In this document: positions 1-5,297 of the stretch, piece after piece | Layout: each line of letters begins with the position of its first letter | How positions within the stretch are numbered: position 1 is the stretch's first letter | Assembly: GCA_025057335.1 (NCBI GenBank) | Contig: JANWXG010000095.1 | Location: 1 to 8,623 of the forward strand | DNA length: 8,623 nt | Reading direction: 5' to 3' | From: a bacterium | GTDB taxonomy: Bacteria; Armatimonadota; HRBIN16 | Translations under genes and position numbers: made by a program | Notes under the pieces: model-generated | Told to the model about the DNA's origin: nothing | The model's database searches: none | Seen by the model: the letters and a program-made list of their open reading frames with translations, nothing else

Positions 1-1
1 T

Positions 2-1072
2 GCCCTGCCGGGCTTCGGCACACGGGTGGGAAAGATCGACGAGACGCGCTCTGATGTGGCTCTGCGCCAGACCCTCTTCGATTCGGGACAGCGCGACATC
101 TCGGCAGCGCAAGCGCGTCGTTCCGTGGAGGCGGCGGAGCAGGCGTATCGAGACGCAGTGCAGCAGAAAGTGTTGAGCGTGACGACAGCATACTACGAGT
201 TGTTGCGTCGGATTGCCTTGCAGCGGGTGGCGGAAGCGAATGTGCAGCGCGCCCAGCAGACAGTGGATGTAGTCAAGGCGCAGGTGGAGGTAGGCGTCGC
301 CGCGCAGAAGGACGTGTTGCAGGCGGAGGCGGAGCTGGCGAACGCGCAGGTATCGCTGATTCAGGCGCGCAACCAGGTGCGTCTGGCGGAGGCGAGCCTG
401 CGCAGCGAACTGGGCATTGGGGAGGAGTTGCCCCTGCAGGTCGCCGAGGTAGGCGAGCAGGAGGCGGCGCAGCTGCCTCCGCTGGCGTCGCTCAACGAGT
501 ATCTGCAGCAGGCGTTCGCGCAACGCCCCGACTACCAGCGCCAGCGCCTCAGTAGCGAAGTACAGCGGCTCAGCGTGCGTCTGGCGCAGATTGAGGCGGG
601 ATTGCAACTACAGGGCGATTTCGTCTATGGTCGGCGCATCGACCCCGACCCGGGCGATACGCGCAGCCTTTCCGTCACGGCGACCTATCCGCTGTTTGAC
701 GGGGGCGCGGCGCGGGCGTCGGTGCGTGAGGCAAAGGCGGGCTACGACAGCGCCCTGCAACAGCTGGAACAGCTGAAACTGTCGGTGCGTCTGGACGTAG
801 AGCAAGCATATCTCAGTCGGGCGGAGGCGCAGGATCGGCTCAACGCCGCGCGCAAAGCGCTGGAGGCGGCGCGCGTCAACTACGAGGCGGCGCTGGAGAG
901 CCGCAAGGAGGGTGTGAGCAGCCTCATCGAGGTCATCAACGCGCAAGTGGCTCTGGTGAACGCCGAGACCAACTTCGTGCAAGCCATCTACGACCTGCTC
1001 GCCGCCGACGCCCGACTGCAGCGCGCCGTTGGCAAGGACTACGCATTCTCCGAGGGAGGGGGACAGGGATGA
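2..1072 (+). CDS. TolC-family outer membrane efflux protein, 5' end missing
   Basis: This is the C-terminal 356 residues of a TolC/OEP-family protein, the outer membrane channel of a tripartite export system. The frame is open to the window edge, so the real start and signal peptide lie upstream; a GTG at 26 lies inside the frame and is unlikely to be the start. Family members are usually 420-500 aa, so roughly 80-130 residues are missing. Two structural repeats are visible, each with a strand ending in a turn (LFDSG early, YPLFDGG near nucleotide 690) followed by long Ala/Gln/Glu-rich helices, which is the TolC duplication pattern. The motif SSLIEVINAQVALVNAETN near the end matches the family's conserved last helix. 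The stop codon overlaps the adaptor gene start (ATGA at 1069-1072), which indicates translational coupling. Family assignment is firm; the substrate is unknown. Confidence 0.9.
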   Translation, partial: ALPGFGTRVGKIDETRSDVALRQTLFDSGQRDISAAQARRSVEAAEQAYRDAVQQKVLSVTTAYYELLRRIALQRVAEANVQRAQQTVDVVKAQVEVGVAAQKDVLQAEAELANAQVSLIQARNQVRLAEASLRSELGIGEELPLQVAEVGEQEAAQLPPLASLNEYLQQAFAQRPDYQRQRLSSEVQRLSVRLAQIEAGLQLQGDFVYGRRIDPDPGDTRSLSVTATYPLFDGGAARASVREAKAGYDSALQQLEQLKLSVRLDVEQAYLSRAEAQDRLNAARKALEAARVNYEAALESRKEGVSSLIEVINAQVALVNAETNFVQAIYDLLAADARLQRAVGKDYAFSEGGGQG

Positions 1073-2742
1073 AACGTGCGATAATCATCGCCGTAATTGT
1101 GATTGCGCTCGTGGCGGGAGGCTCCATCGCCTGGAGCCGCTTGCGCAACAACAATCAGCCTAAGCCCGAATACCGCACGGCGAAAGTGGAACGCGGCACG
1201 GTGACCAAATCGGTCACCGCGGAGGGCACTCTACAGCCACTGACCGTCGTGGACGTGAAGTCCAAGGCGGGCGGCATGGTGACGGAGCTGGCAGTGGACG
1301 TGGGCACGGAGGTGAAGGCGGGACAGCTCATCGCCCGCATCGACCCCACCGACACCATGACCCTGTATGAGCAGGCGCGCGCCGACCTGCAAGCGGCAGA
1401 GGCACGCGAGGAGCAATCGCGCCTCACGATGCAGCTGCAGGCAGTGCAGAGCGAAGTCGCTATCCTGCAAGCGCGCGCCAACCTAGAGTCGGCGAAGGCG
1501 CGCCTGGAGCAGGCGAAGCGTCAGCTGGCGATGCAACCCAAGCTCAGCCAGTCCGCCATCCAGCAGGCGGAAGCCAGCTATGAGACCGCTCAGGAGAACC
1601 TGCGCCAGCTGCAGGAGGTGACCATCCCGCAAACGCGCACCGAGGTGCAGGCGCAGTTCGAGCAGGCGAAAGCCAACTACGAGAACGCCGAGAAGAACCT
1701 AGCGCGTCAAGAAGAGCTGCTGCGCAAGGGGTTTGTCTCGCAGCAGGCGGTAGATACCGCTCGCACGCAGCGCGACGTAGCAAAGGCGCAGTATGAGACC
1801 GCTCAGAAGCGCCTCGCCGTGCTGGAGCGCGACCTGCAAGCCATGTTGCGCAACGCCGAAAAGCGACTGGAGGAGGCGCGGGCAGCGCTTGAGTCGGCTC
1901 GCACCAACGCCGAGCAGGTCGCCCTGCGTGAAGCGGACGTAATGCAGGCGGAAGCTGCTGTGCGCCAGGCAGAGGCGGCGCTGAAGCAGGCGGAAGCCAA
2001 CGCCCTGCAGAACCGCATCCGCGCGGCGGACATCCGCACAGCACAAGCCCAAAAGGTGCGTAGCAAGGCGAGCTTGCAGAACGCGCAGGAGCAGCTGCGC
2101 AGCACCACCATCGTCGCCCCGCGCGACGGCGTCGTCATCCAGAAATACGTGGAAGAAGGCACGATTATCCCGCCCGGCACGAACGTTTTCGCACAAGGCA
2201 CCAGCATCGTGCAGATTGCCGACATCAGCCGCATGTTCGTGGACGTGCAGGTGGATGAGACCGATATCGCCTTCATCGAGCCAGGACAGAAGGTGGACGT
2301 GACCCTCGACGCCTACCCCAGCGAGATTTTCGAGGGCGTGGTCACGCGCATCGACCCGCGCGCCGTAGTGGAGCAGAACGTGACGGTGGTGTATGTGCGC
2401 GTGGAGATCGAGAACCCCGACGCTCGCCTGAAGCCGGGCATGAACGCCACCTGTGAGTTCGTGGTAGACCGCAAAGAGGACGTGCTGATGGTGCCTACCG
2501 ACGCCGTGAAGGAGGATAACGGTCAATACTACGTGCAGGTGATGGAGGGAGGGCAGCCCAAGCGGCGCGACGTGCAAATCGGCTTGGAGGGCAACGACAC
2601 AGTGGAGATAGTCAGCGGGCTGCAGGAAGGCGAAGAGGTGGTCACACAGATTATCCAGCCTCAGAGCCAGCAGCAGAGTAGTGGCGCCCCGCGCGGCATG
2701 GGCTTCCCGATGTTCGGCGGTCCGCCCATGCGTATGAGGTAG
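1069..2742 (+). CDS. HlyD/MacA-type periplasmic adaptor (membrane fusion protein) with very long helical hairpin
   Basis: This 557-aa protein bridges an inner membrane transporter and the TolC-like channel. Residues 4-22 are a hydrophobic N-terminal anchor. Residues 40-92 form the first half of a biotinyl-lipoyl-like domain (AGGMVTELAVDVGTEVKAGQ). Residues 98-345 are almost entirely Ala/Gln/Glu/Arg helix, a coiled-coil hairpin. The second lipoyl half is at 346-390 (VAPRDGVV). A beta-barrel region and membrane-proximal domain run from 391 to 530, and the tail is rich in Gln, Gly, Met and Pro. A hairpin-tip motif RxxxLxxxxxxS is present at R213, L217 and S224; this is the TolC-docking motif described for MacA, AcrA and HlyD. 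E. coli MacA is about 370 aa, so the extra length lies mostly in the hairpin. A purine-rich ribosome binding site lies inside the end of the TolC gene, and the permease gene follows. The adaptor class is firm; MacA versus another HlyD subtype is inferred from the MacB-like partner. Confidence 0.92.
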   Translation: MKRAIIIAVIVIALVAGGSIAWSRLRNNNQPKPEYRTAKVERGTVTKSVTAEGTLQPLTVVDVKSKAGGMVTELAVDVGTEVKAGQLIARIDPTDTMTLYEQARADLQAAEAREEQSRLTMQLQAVQSEVAILQARANLESAKARLEQAKRQLAMQPKLSQSAIQQAEASYETAQENLRQLQEVTIPQTRTEVQAQFEQAKANYENAEKNLARQEELLRKGFVSQQAVDTARTQRDVAKAQYETAQKRLAVLERDLQAMLRNAEKRLEEARAALESARTNAEQVALREADVMQAEAAVRQAEAALKQAEANALQNRIRAADIRTAQAQKVRSKASLQNAQEQLRSTTIVAPRDGVVIQKYVEEGTIIPPGTNVFAQGTSIVQIADISRMFVDVQVDETDIAFIEPGQKVDVTLDAYPSEIFEGVVTRIDPRAVVEQNVTVVYVRVEIENPDARLKPGMNATCEFVVDRKEDVLMVPTDAVKEDNGQYYVQVMEGGQPKRRDVQIGLEGNDTVEIVSGLQEGEEVVTQIIQPQSQQQSSGAPRGMGFPMFGGPPMRMR

Positions 2743-2760
2743 CCCGAGGGAGGTGAGCGC

Positions 2761-3975
2761 ATGAACTTCGCGGAGAACTTTCAGATCGCCTTGCAGAGCC
2801 TGCTGGCGAACAAACTGCGCTCTACGCTCACGATGCTGGGCATCATCATCGGCGTAGGCGCGGTGATCGCCATGATTTCGGTGGCGCAGGGCGCGCGCGA
2901 GCAGACCATGCAGCGCATCCAGCAGCTGGGCACGAACGTGCTGGTAGTGTTCCCCGGTCAGCAGCGGTTCGGGGCAGCCTTCGGCGGCTTCGGCTCTATG
3001 CAGATTCTGAAGCCAGAGGACGTAGACGCCATCCGCCGCAGCTGTCCCTCCGTACGCGCCGCCTCGCCCGAAGTGCGACGCAACGCCCAGGCAAAATACA
3101 AAAACCGCAATACGAATACGAACATCAGCGGCGTCGCGCCCGAGTACTCGCAAATCCGCAACTACCCCGTGCAGCAGGGAAGGTTCTTCAACCAGCGCGA
3201 GGTAGACAGTATGGCGCGCGTGTGCGTCATCGGGCAGACGGTATACGAGAACCTGTTCAACGGCTCCTCGGCGCTGGGAAAGACTATCCGTATCCGGGGC
3301 ATTAGCTTTAAGGTCGTGGGCGTGCTCGCTCCGAAGGGCGCACAGGGCTTCGGCAACCCCGACGACATCATCTTCGTGCCCTACACGACCGCGATGCGTC
3401 GTCTATTCGGTATCGATTTCATCAATAGCATCAGCGTGCAGGCGGTCAGCGAAGAGCGCATGAACGCCGCATATCAAGAGGTGGAACAACTGATGCGCCG
3501 CCGCCAACGCCTGAACCCCGGACAGGAGAATAACTTCCGTATCATGAACCAAGCGGAGTTTGTGCAGACGGCGGAGGACGTGTCGCGCACTTTCACGCTC
3601 CTGCTGGCGGGGATTGCGAGCGTATCATTGCTGGTGGGCGGCATCGGCATCATGAACATCATGCTGGTTTCTGTCACGGAGCGCACGCGCGAAATCGGCA
3701 TCCGCAAGGCGGTGGGCGCGAAGCGGCGTGACATCCTGCTGCAGTTTCTGATTGAGGCGATGACGCTGAGCCTGGTGGGGGGGCTCATCGGCATCGGCGC
3801 GGGGCTGGGCGCAGCGTATGCGTTGGGAAGCACTGCCGGCTGGCAGATTCACGTCACGCCCTACCCCATCCTGCTGGCGTTCGGCTTCTCTGCGGCGGTA
3901 GGCATCTTCTTCGGCATTTACCCGGCGCAGAAGGCGTCAGCGCTGAACCCCATCGAGGCGTTGCGATACGAGTAG
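2761..3975 (+). CDS. MacB/FtsX-type ABC transporter permease without ATPase domain
   Basis: This 404-aa inner membrane protein is the permease half of a MacB-like ABC system, a type VII mechanotransmission transporter. TM1 is at about 21-43, preceded by the conserved SLLANKLRSTLTMLGIIIGV signature. The MacB periplasmic core domain spans about 45-250, and the FtsX domain with three more TM segments lies at about 277-304, 329-356 and 368-390. The cytoplasmic coupling helix ERTREIGIRKAVGAKRRDI is at 307-325, and the end ALNPIEALRYE is typical of the family. E. coli MacB fuses an N-terminal ATPase to this unit; here the protein begins directly at TM1, so the ATPase must be a separate LolD/MacB-N-like protein, which is not visible in the window. 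GGAGGTGA at 2749-2756 is a strong ribosome binding site, 18 bases after the adaptor stop, indicating one operon. The exported substrate cannot be told from sequence. Confidence 0.93.
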   Translation: MNFAENFQIALQSLLANKLRSTLTMLGIIIGVGAVIAMISVAQGAREQTMQRIQQLGTNVLVVFPGQQRFGAAFGGFGSMQILKPEDVDAIRRSCPSVRAASPEVRRNAQAKYKNRNTNTNISGVAPEYSQIRNYPVQQGRFFNQREVDSMARVCVIGQTVYENLFNGSSALGKTIRIRGISFKVVGVLAPKGAQGFGNPDDIIFVPYTTAMRRLFGIDFINSISVQAVSEERMNAAYQEVEQLMRRRQRLNPGQENNFRIMNQAEFVQTAEDVSRTFTLLLAGIASVSLLVGGIGIMNIMLVSVTERTREIGIRKAVGAKRRDILLQFLIEAMTLSLVGGLIGIGAGLGAAYALGSTAGWQIHVTPYPILLAFGFSAAVGIFFGIYPAQKASALNPIEALRYE

Positions 3976-3987
3976 GCATCTCTCTTG

Positions 3988-4042
3988 TGGAGGGTCACGC
4001 TCCGTCGTGACCCTGAATGGAGGATGCGACGGAGCGCGTCCC
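3988..4042 (+). repeat. REP-like family A pair, copy 1 (two opposed hairpins)
   Basis: This is the first of two nearly identical 55-base units. Hairpin A1 has stem AGGGTCACG at 3991-3999, loop CTCCGT at 4000-4005 and the perfect complement at 4006-4014, preceded by the head GGAG (3989-3992, overlapping the stem). Hairpin A2 lies in the opposite orientation, with stem GGATGCG at 4022-4028, loop ACGGAG at 4029-4034 and CGCGTCC at 4035-4041, containing one G-T wobble. The A2 loop is the reverse complement of the A1 loop, so both are the same element, facing each other with an 8-base spacer (7 without A1's outer pair). This resembles a BIME-type REP pair. Confidence 0.85.
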
Positions 4043-4062
4043 GCCGATGGCTCGCTATTCTC

Positions 4063-4120
4063 TGGAGGGTCACGCTCCGTCGTGACCCTGAATGGTGGAT
4101 GCGACGGAGCGCATCCTTCC
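4063..4120 (+). repeat. REP-like family A pair, copy 2 (two opposed hairpins)
   Basis: The second unit starts exactly 75 bases after the first and matches it at all but three of 55 positions. Hairpin A3 (4066-4089) is identical to A1. Hairpin A4 has stem GGATGCG at 4097-4103, loop ACGGAG at 4104-4109 and CGCATCC at 4110-4116. Compared with A2, its 3' arm carries A instead of G, which turns the G-T wobble into a proper T-A pair. This supports selection on pairing or spread of a paired variant. The 20 bases between copies 1 and 2 show no recognisable structure. Confidence 0.85.
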
Positions 4121-4133
4121 AAAGGCTCTGCAT

Positions 4134-4157
4134 GGACGCGACGGAGCGCGTCCCTCC
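4134..4157 (-). repeat. REP-like family A solo hairpin (A5)
   Basis: Read on the - strand this is head GGAG (4157-4154), stem GGACGCG, loop CTCCGT and the complement CGCGTCC, a perfect 7-bp hairpin. It has the same architecture as A1-A4 but a third stem sequence, with C-G where A4 has T-A. The loop ACGGAG (4141-4146, + strand) is invariant in all five copies. Confidence 0.8.
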
Positions 4158-4167
4158 AAGGCGAACG

Positions 4168-4185
4168 CCCGCGAGGAGGCGCGGG
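4168..4185. repeat. Isolated GC-rich hairpin
   Basis: Stem CCCGCG (4168-4173) pairs with CGCGGG (4180-4185) around the 6-base loop AGGAGG. It sits just after family A and also has a 6-base loop, but the loop differs and no second copy is visible in the window, so its family is unknown. Confidence 0.5.
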
Positions 4186-4220
4186 GGCACGCCTGAATGC
4201 GACGGGTTGACAGGAAGGCT

Positions 4221-4288
4221 GGAGGGCGAGGCTCCTGCCGAGCTGTTGCAACAAGGGGAAAAGCGCACTGAAGTGCACACTACAAACG
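4221..4288 (+). repeat. Composite repeat unit, copy 1 (family C plus family B)
   Basis: The unit begins with a GGAG-headed GC-rich element (family C, 4221-4243), continues through a linker with TGTTGCAACA, and ends with a family B hairpin (4263-4278: GCACT/AGTGC core, loop GA) followed by CACTAC, the reverse complement of the GTAGTG head. It matches a second unit at 4368-4432 along nearly its whole length, offset by 147 bases. The arms of this B copy contain one mismatch outside the 5-bp core. Confidence 0.75.
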
Positions 4289-4367
4289 AAAAGGTTCGTA
4301 GAATGCGACTGGTGATGACGCAAAAAGAGGCGGAGCCCCTTTGCGAGCTCAGGTTAACAAGAAGACT

Positions 4368-4432
4368 GGAGGGCGAGGCTCCAGCCGAGCCGTTGCAACA
4401 AGAACGAAAGCGACTGAAGTGCGCACTACGAA
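4368..4432 (+). repeat. Composite repeat unit, copy 2 (family C plus family B)
   Basis: This is the second copy of the unit at 4221-4288, with scattered substitutions and a one-base deletion in the left arm of the family B hairpin (GCGACT against AGTGCGC), which leaves a bulge. The family C half gains a better short inverted repeat here: CTGGAG at 4366-4371 against CTCCAG at 4379-4384. An alternative fold on the other strand pairs GGCTC with GAGCC. Confidence 0.75.
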
Positions 4433-4442
4433 CAACAGGCTT

Positions 4443-4520
4443 GTAGTGCGGGCTTCAGCCCGCTTAGAGCACACTGAAGTGTGCACTACAAACACGCATG
4501 TAGTGCAGGCTTTAGCCTGT
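4443..4520. repeat. Cluster of three GTAG-headed family B hairpins in alternating orientation
   Basis: B3 on the + strand has head GTAG at 4443-4446, stem GCGGGCT (4448-4454), loop TC and AGCCCGC (4457-4463), a perfect 7-bp stem. B4 on the - strand has stem GCACACT (4469-4475), loop GA, AGTGTGC (4478-4484), then CTAC (4486-4489), which is the head read in reverse; its stem is also perfect. B5 on the + strand has GTAG at 4500-4503, stem GCAGGCT (4505-4511), loop TT and AGCCTGT (4514-4520), with one wobble at the stem base. Stems differ in sequence but conserve pairing. A 5' GTAG tetranucleotide plus hairpin is the classic form of bacterial REP sequences handled by RAYT (Y1) transposases; no such gene is in the window. 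Confidence 0.8.
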
Positions 4521-4556
4521 AAGAGGTGTTGGACAACGGACCACATACATTTGCGA

Positions 4557-4564
4557 GGGAGGAG
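4557..4564 (+). promoter_or_regulatory. Ribosome binding site deciding the start at 4571
   Basis: GGGAGGAG lies 6 bases before the ATG at 4571, and its GGAGG core (4558-4562) is 8 bases before it. An in-frame GTG at 4526 would add 15 polar residues ahead of the signal peptide and has no comparable site, so the ATG at 4571 is preferred. Confidence 0.8.
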
Positions 4565-4570
4565 AACGGC

Positions 4571-5245
4571 ATGACAAGACGATGGACGCTCTGGACGGGC
4601 ATTTTGCTCTGGGCGCTAGGCGCTGTCGTGGCGGTCGCTCAGCCGCCACCAGGCGCAGGAGGCTTCCAGATGACCCCCGAGATGCAGAGGCAGATGGAGG
4701 CATGGCGCAAGTGGCGTGAGGCGCACGAGCATACCTTCCGGCTGACCAGCACCCTGCGCGCGCTGGAGGAGATCGACAGGGACCCGAAGACAAAACTGAC
4801 CCCTGCACAAGCGAAGAAGATTCTAGACGTGTTGCAGCCCTACCGCAACAAACCCAAGATGACGCAGGATGACGCCAAGAACGCACTCAAGGGCATCAAG
4901 TCGGCGCTCAACGTCACCCAGTTGAACGCCATCGCGCGCATTGAGGCGGAGCGACGCAACCGACGTGGCGGGTTCGGTGGACCGGGCGGCGGTCCTGGTG
5001 GAGGCGGTATGGGCATGCGTCCCGGCGGGCCTGGTGGGGGCGGCATGGGCATGCGCCCGGGTGGACCTGGTGGCGCGCCTGCAGGAGGCGGCGGTGCTGG
5101 AGGAGGCTTCCGCGCCTTTGACCCCGCGCGCATGAAGGACTTCAACCCCTTCAAGCCCGACACGAGCACCCCGTGGGGGCAGCGGGCAGCAGAGCGCTGG
5201 AACGCCTTCTTCAAAGGGCTGCAGCAACGAGCTTCCAGCAAGTAG
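4571..5245 (+). CDS. Small secreted protein with LTxxQ-like motifs and Gly/Met/Pro-rich repeat
   Basis: This 224-aa protein has a clear signal peptide (basic MTRR, hydrophobic core 8-22, likely cleavage after AVA at 23). A helical region at 35-127 follows, with DPKTKLTPAQAKKILDVLQP (71-90) and LNVTQLNAI (113-121). These resemble the LTxxQ motifs of Spy/CpxP-type periplasmic proteins, but the match is by eye only. Residues 133-180 are rich in Gly, with GGMGMRPGGPGG repeated, encoded by two 36-base units at 4997-5068. The C-terminus (181-224) has Pro, Trp and Phe (NPFKPDTSTPWGQ) and ends in a basic helix. The gene follows the export operon on the same strand but is cut off from it by the 595-base repeat region. 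The helical part could sense unfolded proteins or metal; this is inference, and the protein could equally be a structural envelope component. It was not recognised as a named family. Confidence 0.8.
   Translation: MTRRWTLWTGILLWALGAVVAVAQPPPGAGGFQMTPEMQRQMEAWRKWREAHEHTFRLTSTLRALEEIDRDPKTKLTPAQAKKILDVLQPYRNKPKMTQDDAKNALKGIKSALNVTQLNAIARIEAERRNRRGGFGGPGGGPGGGGMGMRPGGPGGGGMGMRPGGPGGAPAGGGGAGGGFRAFDPARMKDFNPFKPDTSTPWGQRAAERWNAFFKGLQQRASSK
4997..5068 (+). repeat. 36-base tandem duplication inside the Gly-rich coding region
   Basis: Two adjacent 36-base units (4997-5032 and 5033-5068) both encode a 12-residue block of the form GGGGMGMRPGGP. They differ mainly at third codon positions, so the peptide is the same while the DNA has drifted. 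The repeat keeps frame and may vary in copy number between strains. Confidence 0.8.
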
Positions 5246-5256
5246 ACACCGTATCA

Positions 5257-5286
5257 GGAGGGTGCAGCCAACAAGCTGCGCCCTCC
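5257..5286. terminator. Hairpin between convergent genes, likely bidirectional terminator
   Basis: Arms GGAGGGTGCAGC (5257-5268) and GCTGCGCCCTCC (5275-5286) pair over 12 bp with a single G-T position, around the loop CAACAA. It lies in the 52-base gap between the stops of the + strand gene at 5245 and the - strand gene at 5298. There is no long T run on either side, so it may act as a stalling or 3'-end protection structure rather than a full intrinsic terminator. A second small palindrome (CTAGA/TCTAG, 5288-5301) overlaps the - strand stop codon. Confidence 0.65.
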
Positions 5287-5297
5287 GCTAGACCTTT

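Larger units (their letters stand above)
3976..4570. repeat. Gene-free region packed with palindromic REP-like repeats
   Basis: About 595 bases separate the permease stop from the next credible start. They hold at least three families of short GC-rich palindromes in both orientations, described in separate entries, plus isolated hairpins. An open frame at 3985-4446 runs through the repeats, but its peptide simply repeats the palindrome translations (RVTLRRDPEW twice, LEGEAPAE twice), it has no ribosome binding site, and similar frames occur on the other strand. The segment at 4289-4367 between the two composite units is not clearly repetitive, apart from a weak inverted repeat around 4324-4343 (AAAGAGG against CCCCTTT). 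No tRNA, CRISPR spacing or transposase remnant was recognised. Confidence 0.85.

Noticed and set aside
1699..3153. 484-aa open frame on the - strand across the adaptor and permease genes
   Set aside because: It is antisense to two genes with firm family matches; its His/Leu/Arg-rich translation shows no domain, and long shadow frames are expected in GC-rich coding DNA.
3991..4014. Intrinsic terminator of the export operon
   Set aside because: The hairpin is strong, but no T run follows and the same hairpin recurs 75 bases later as part of a repeat family; a terminating role is possible but unsupported.
3985..4446. Possible 153-aa gene through the repeat region
   Set aside because: The peptide merely translates the palindromic repeats, has no ribosome binding site and shows no domain; the repeats occur in both orientations, which does not fit coding use.
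3988..4520. CRISPR array
   Set aside because: The repeats are of several types, in both orientations and at irregular spacing; there is no uniform repeat-spacer pattern and no cas gene nearby.
4526..4570. Upstream GTG start for the secreted Gly-rich protein
   Set aside because: It would put 15 polar residues before the signal peptide, while the ATG at 4571 has a strong ribosome binding site.
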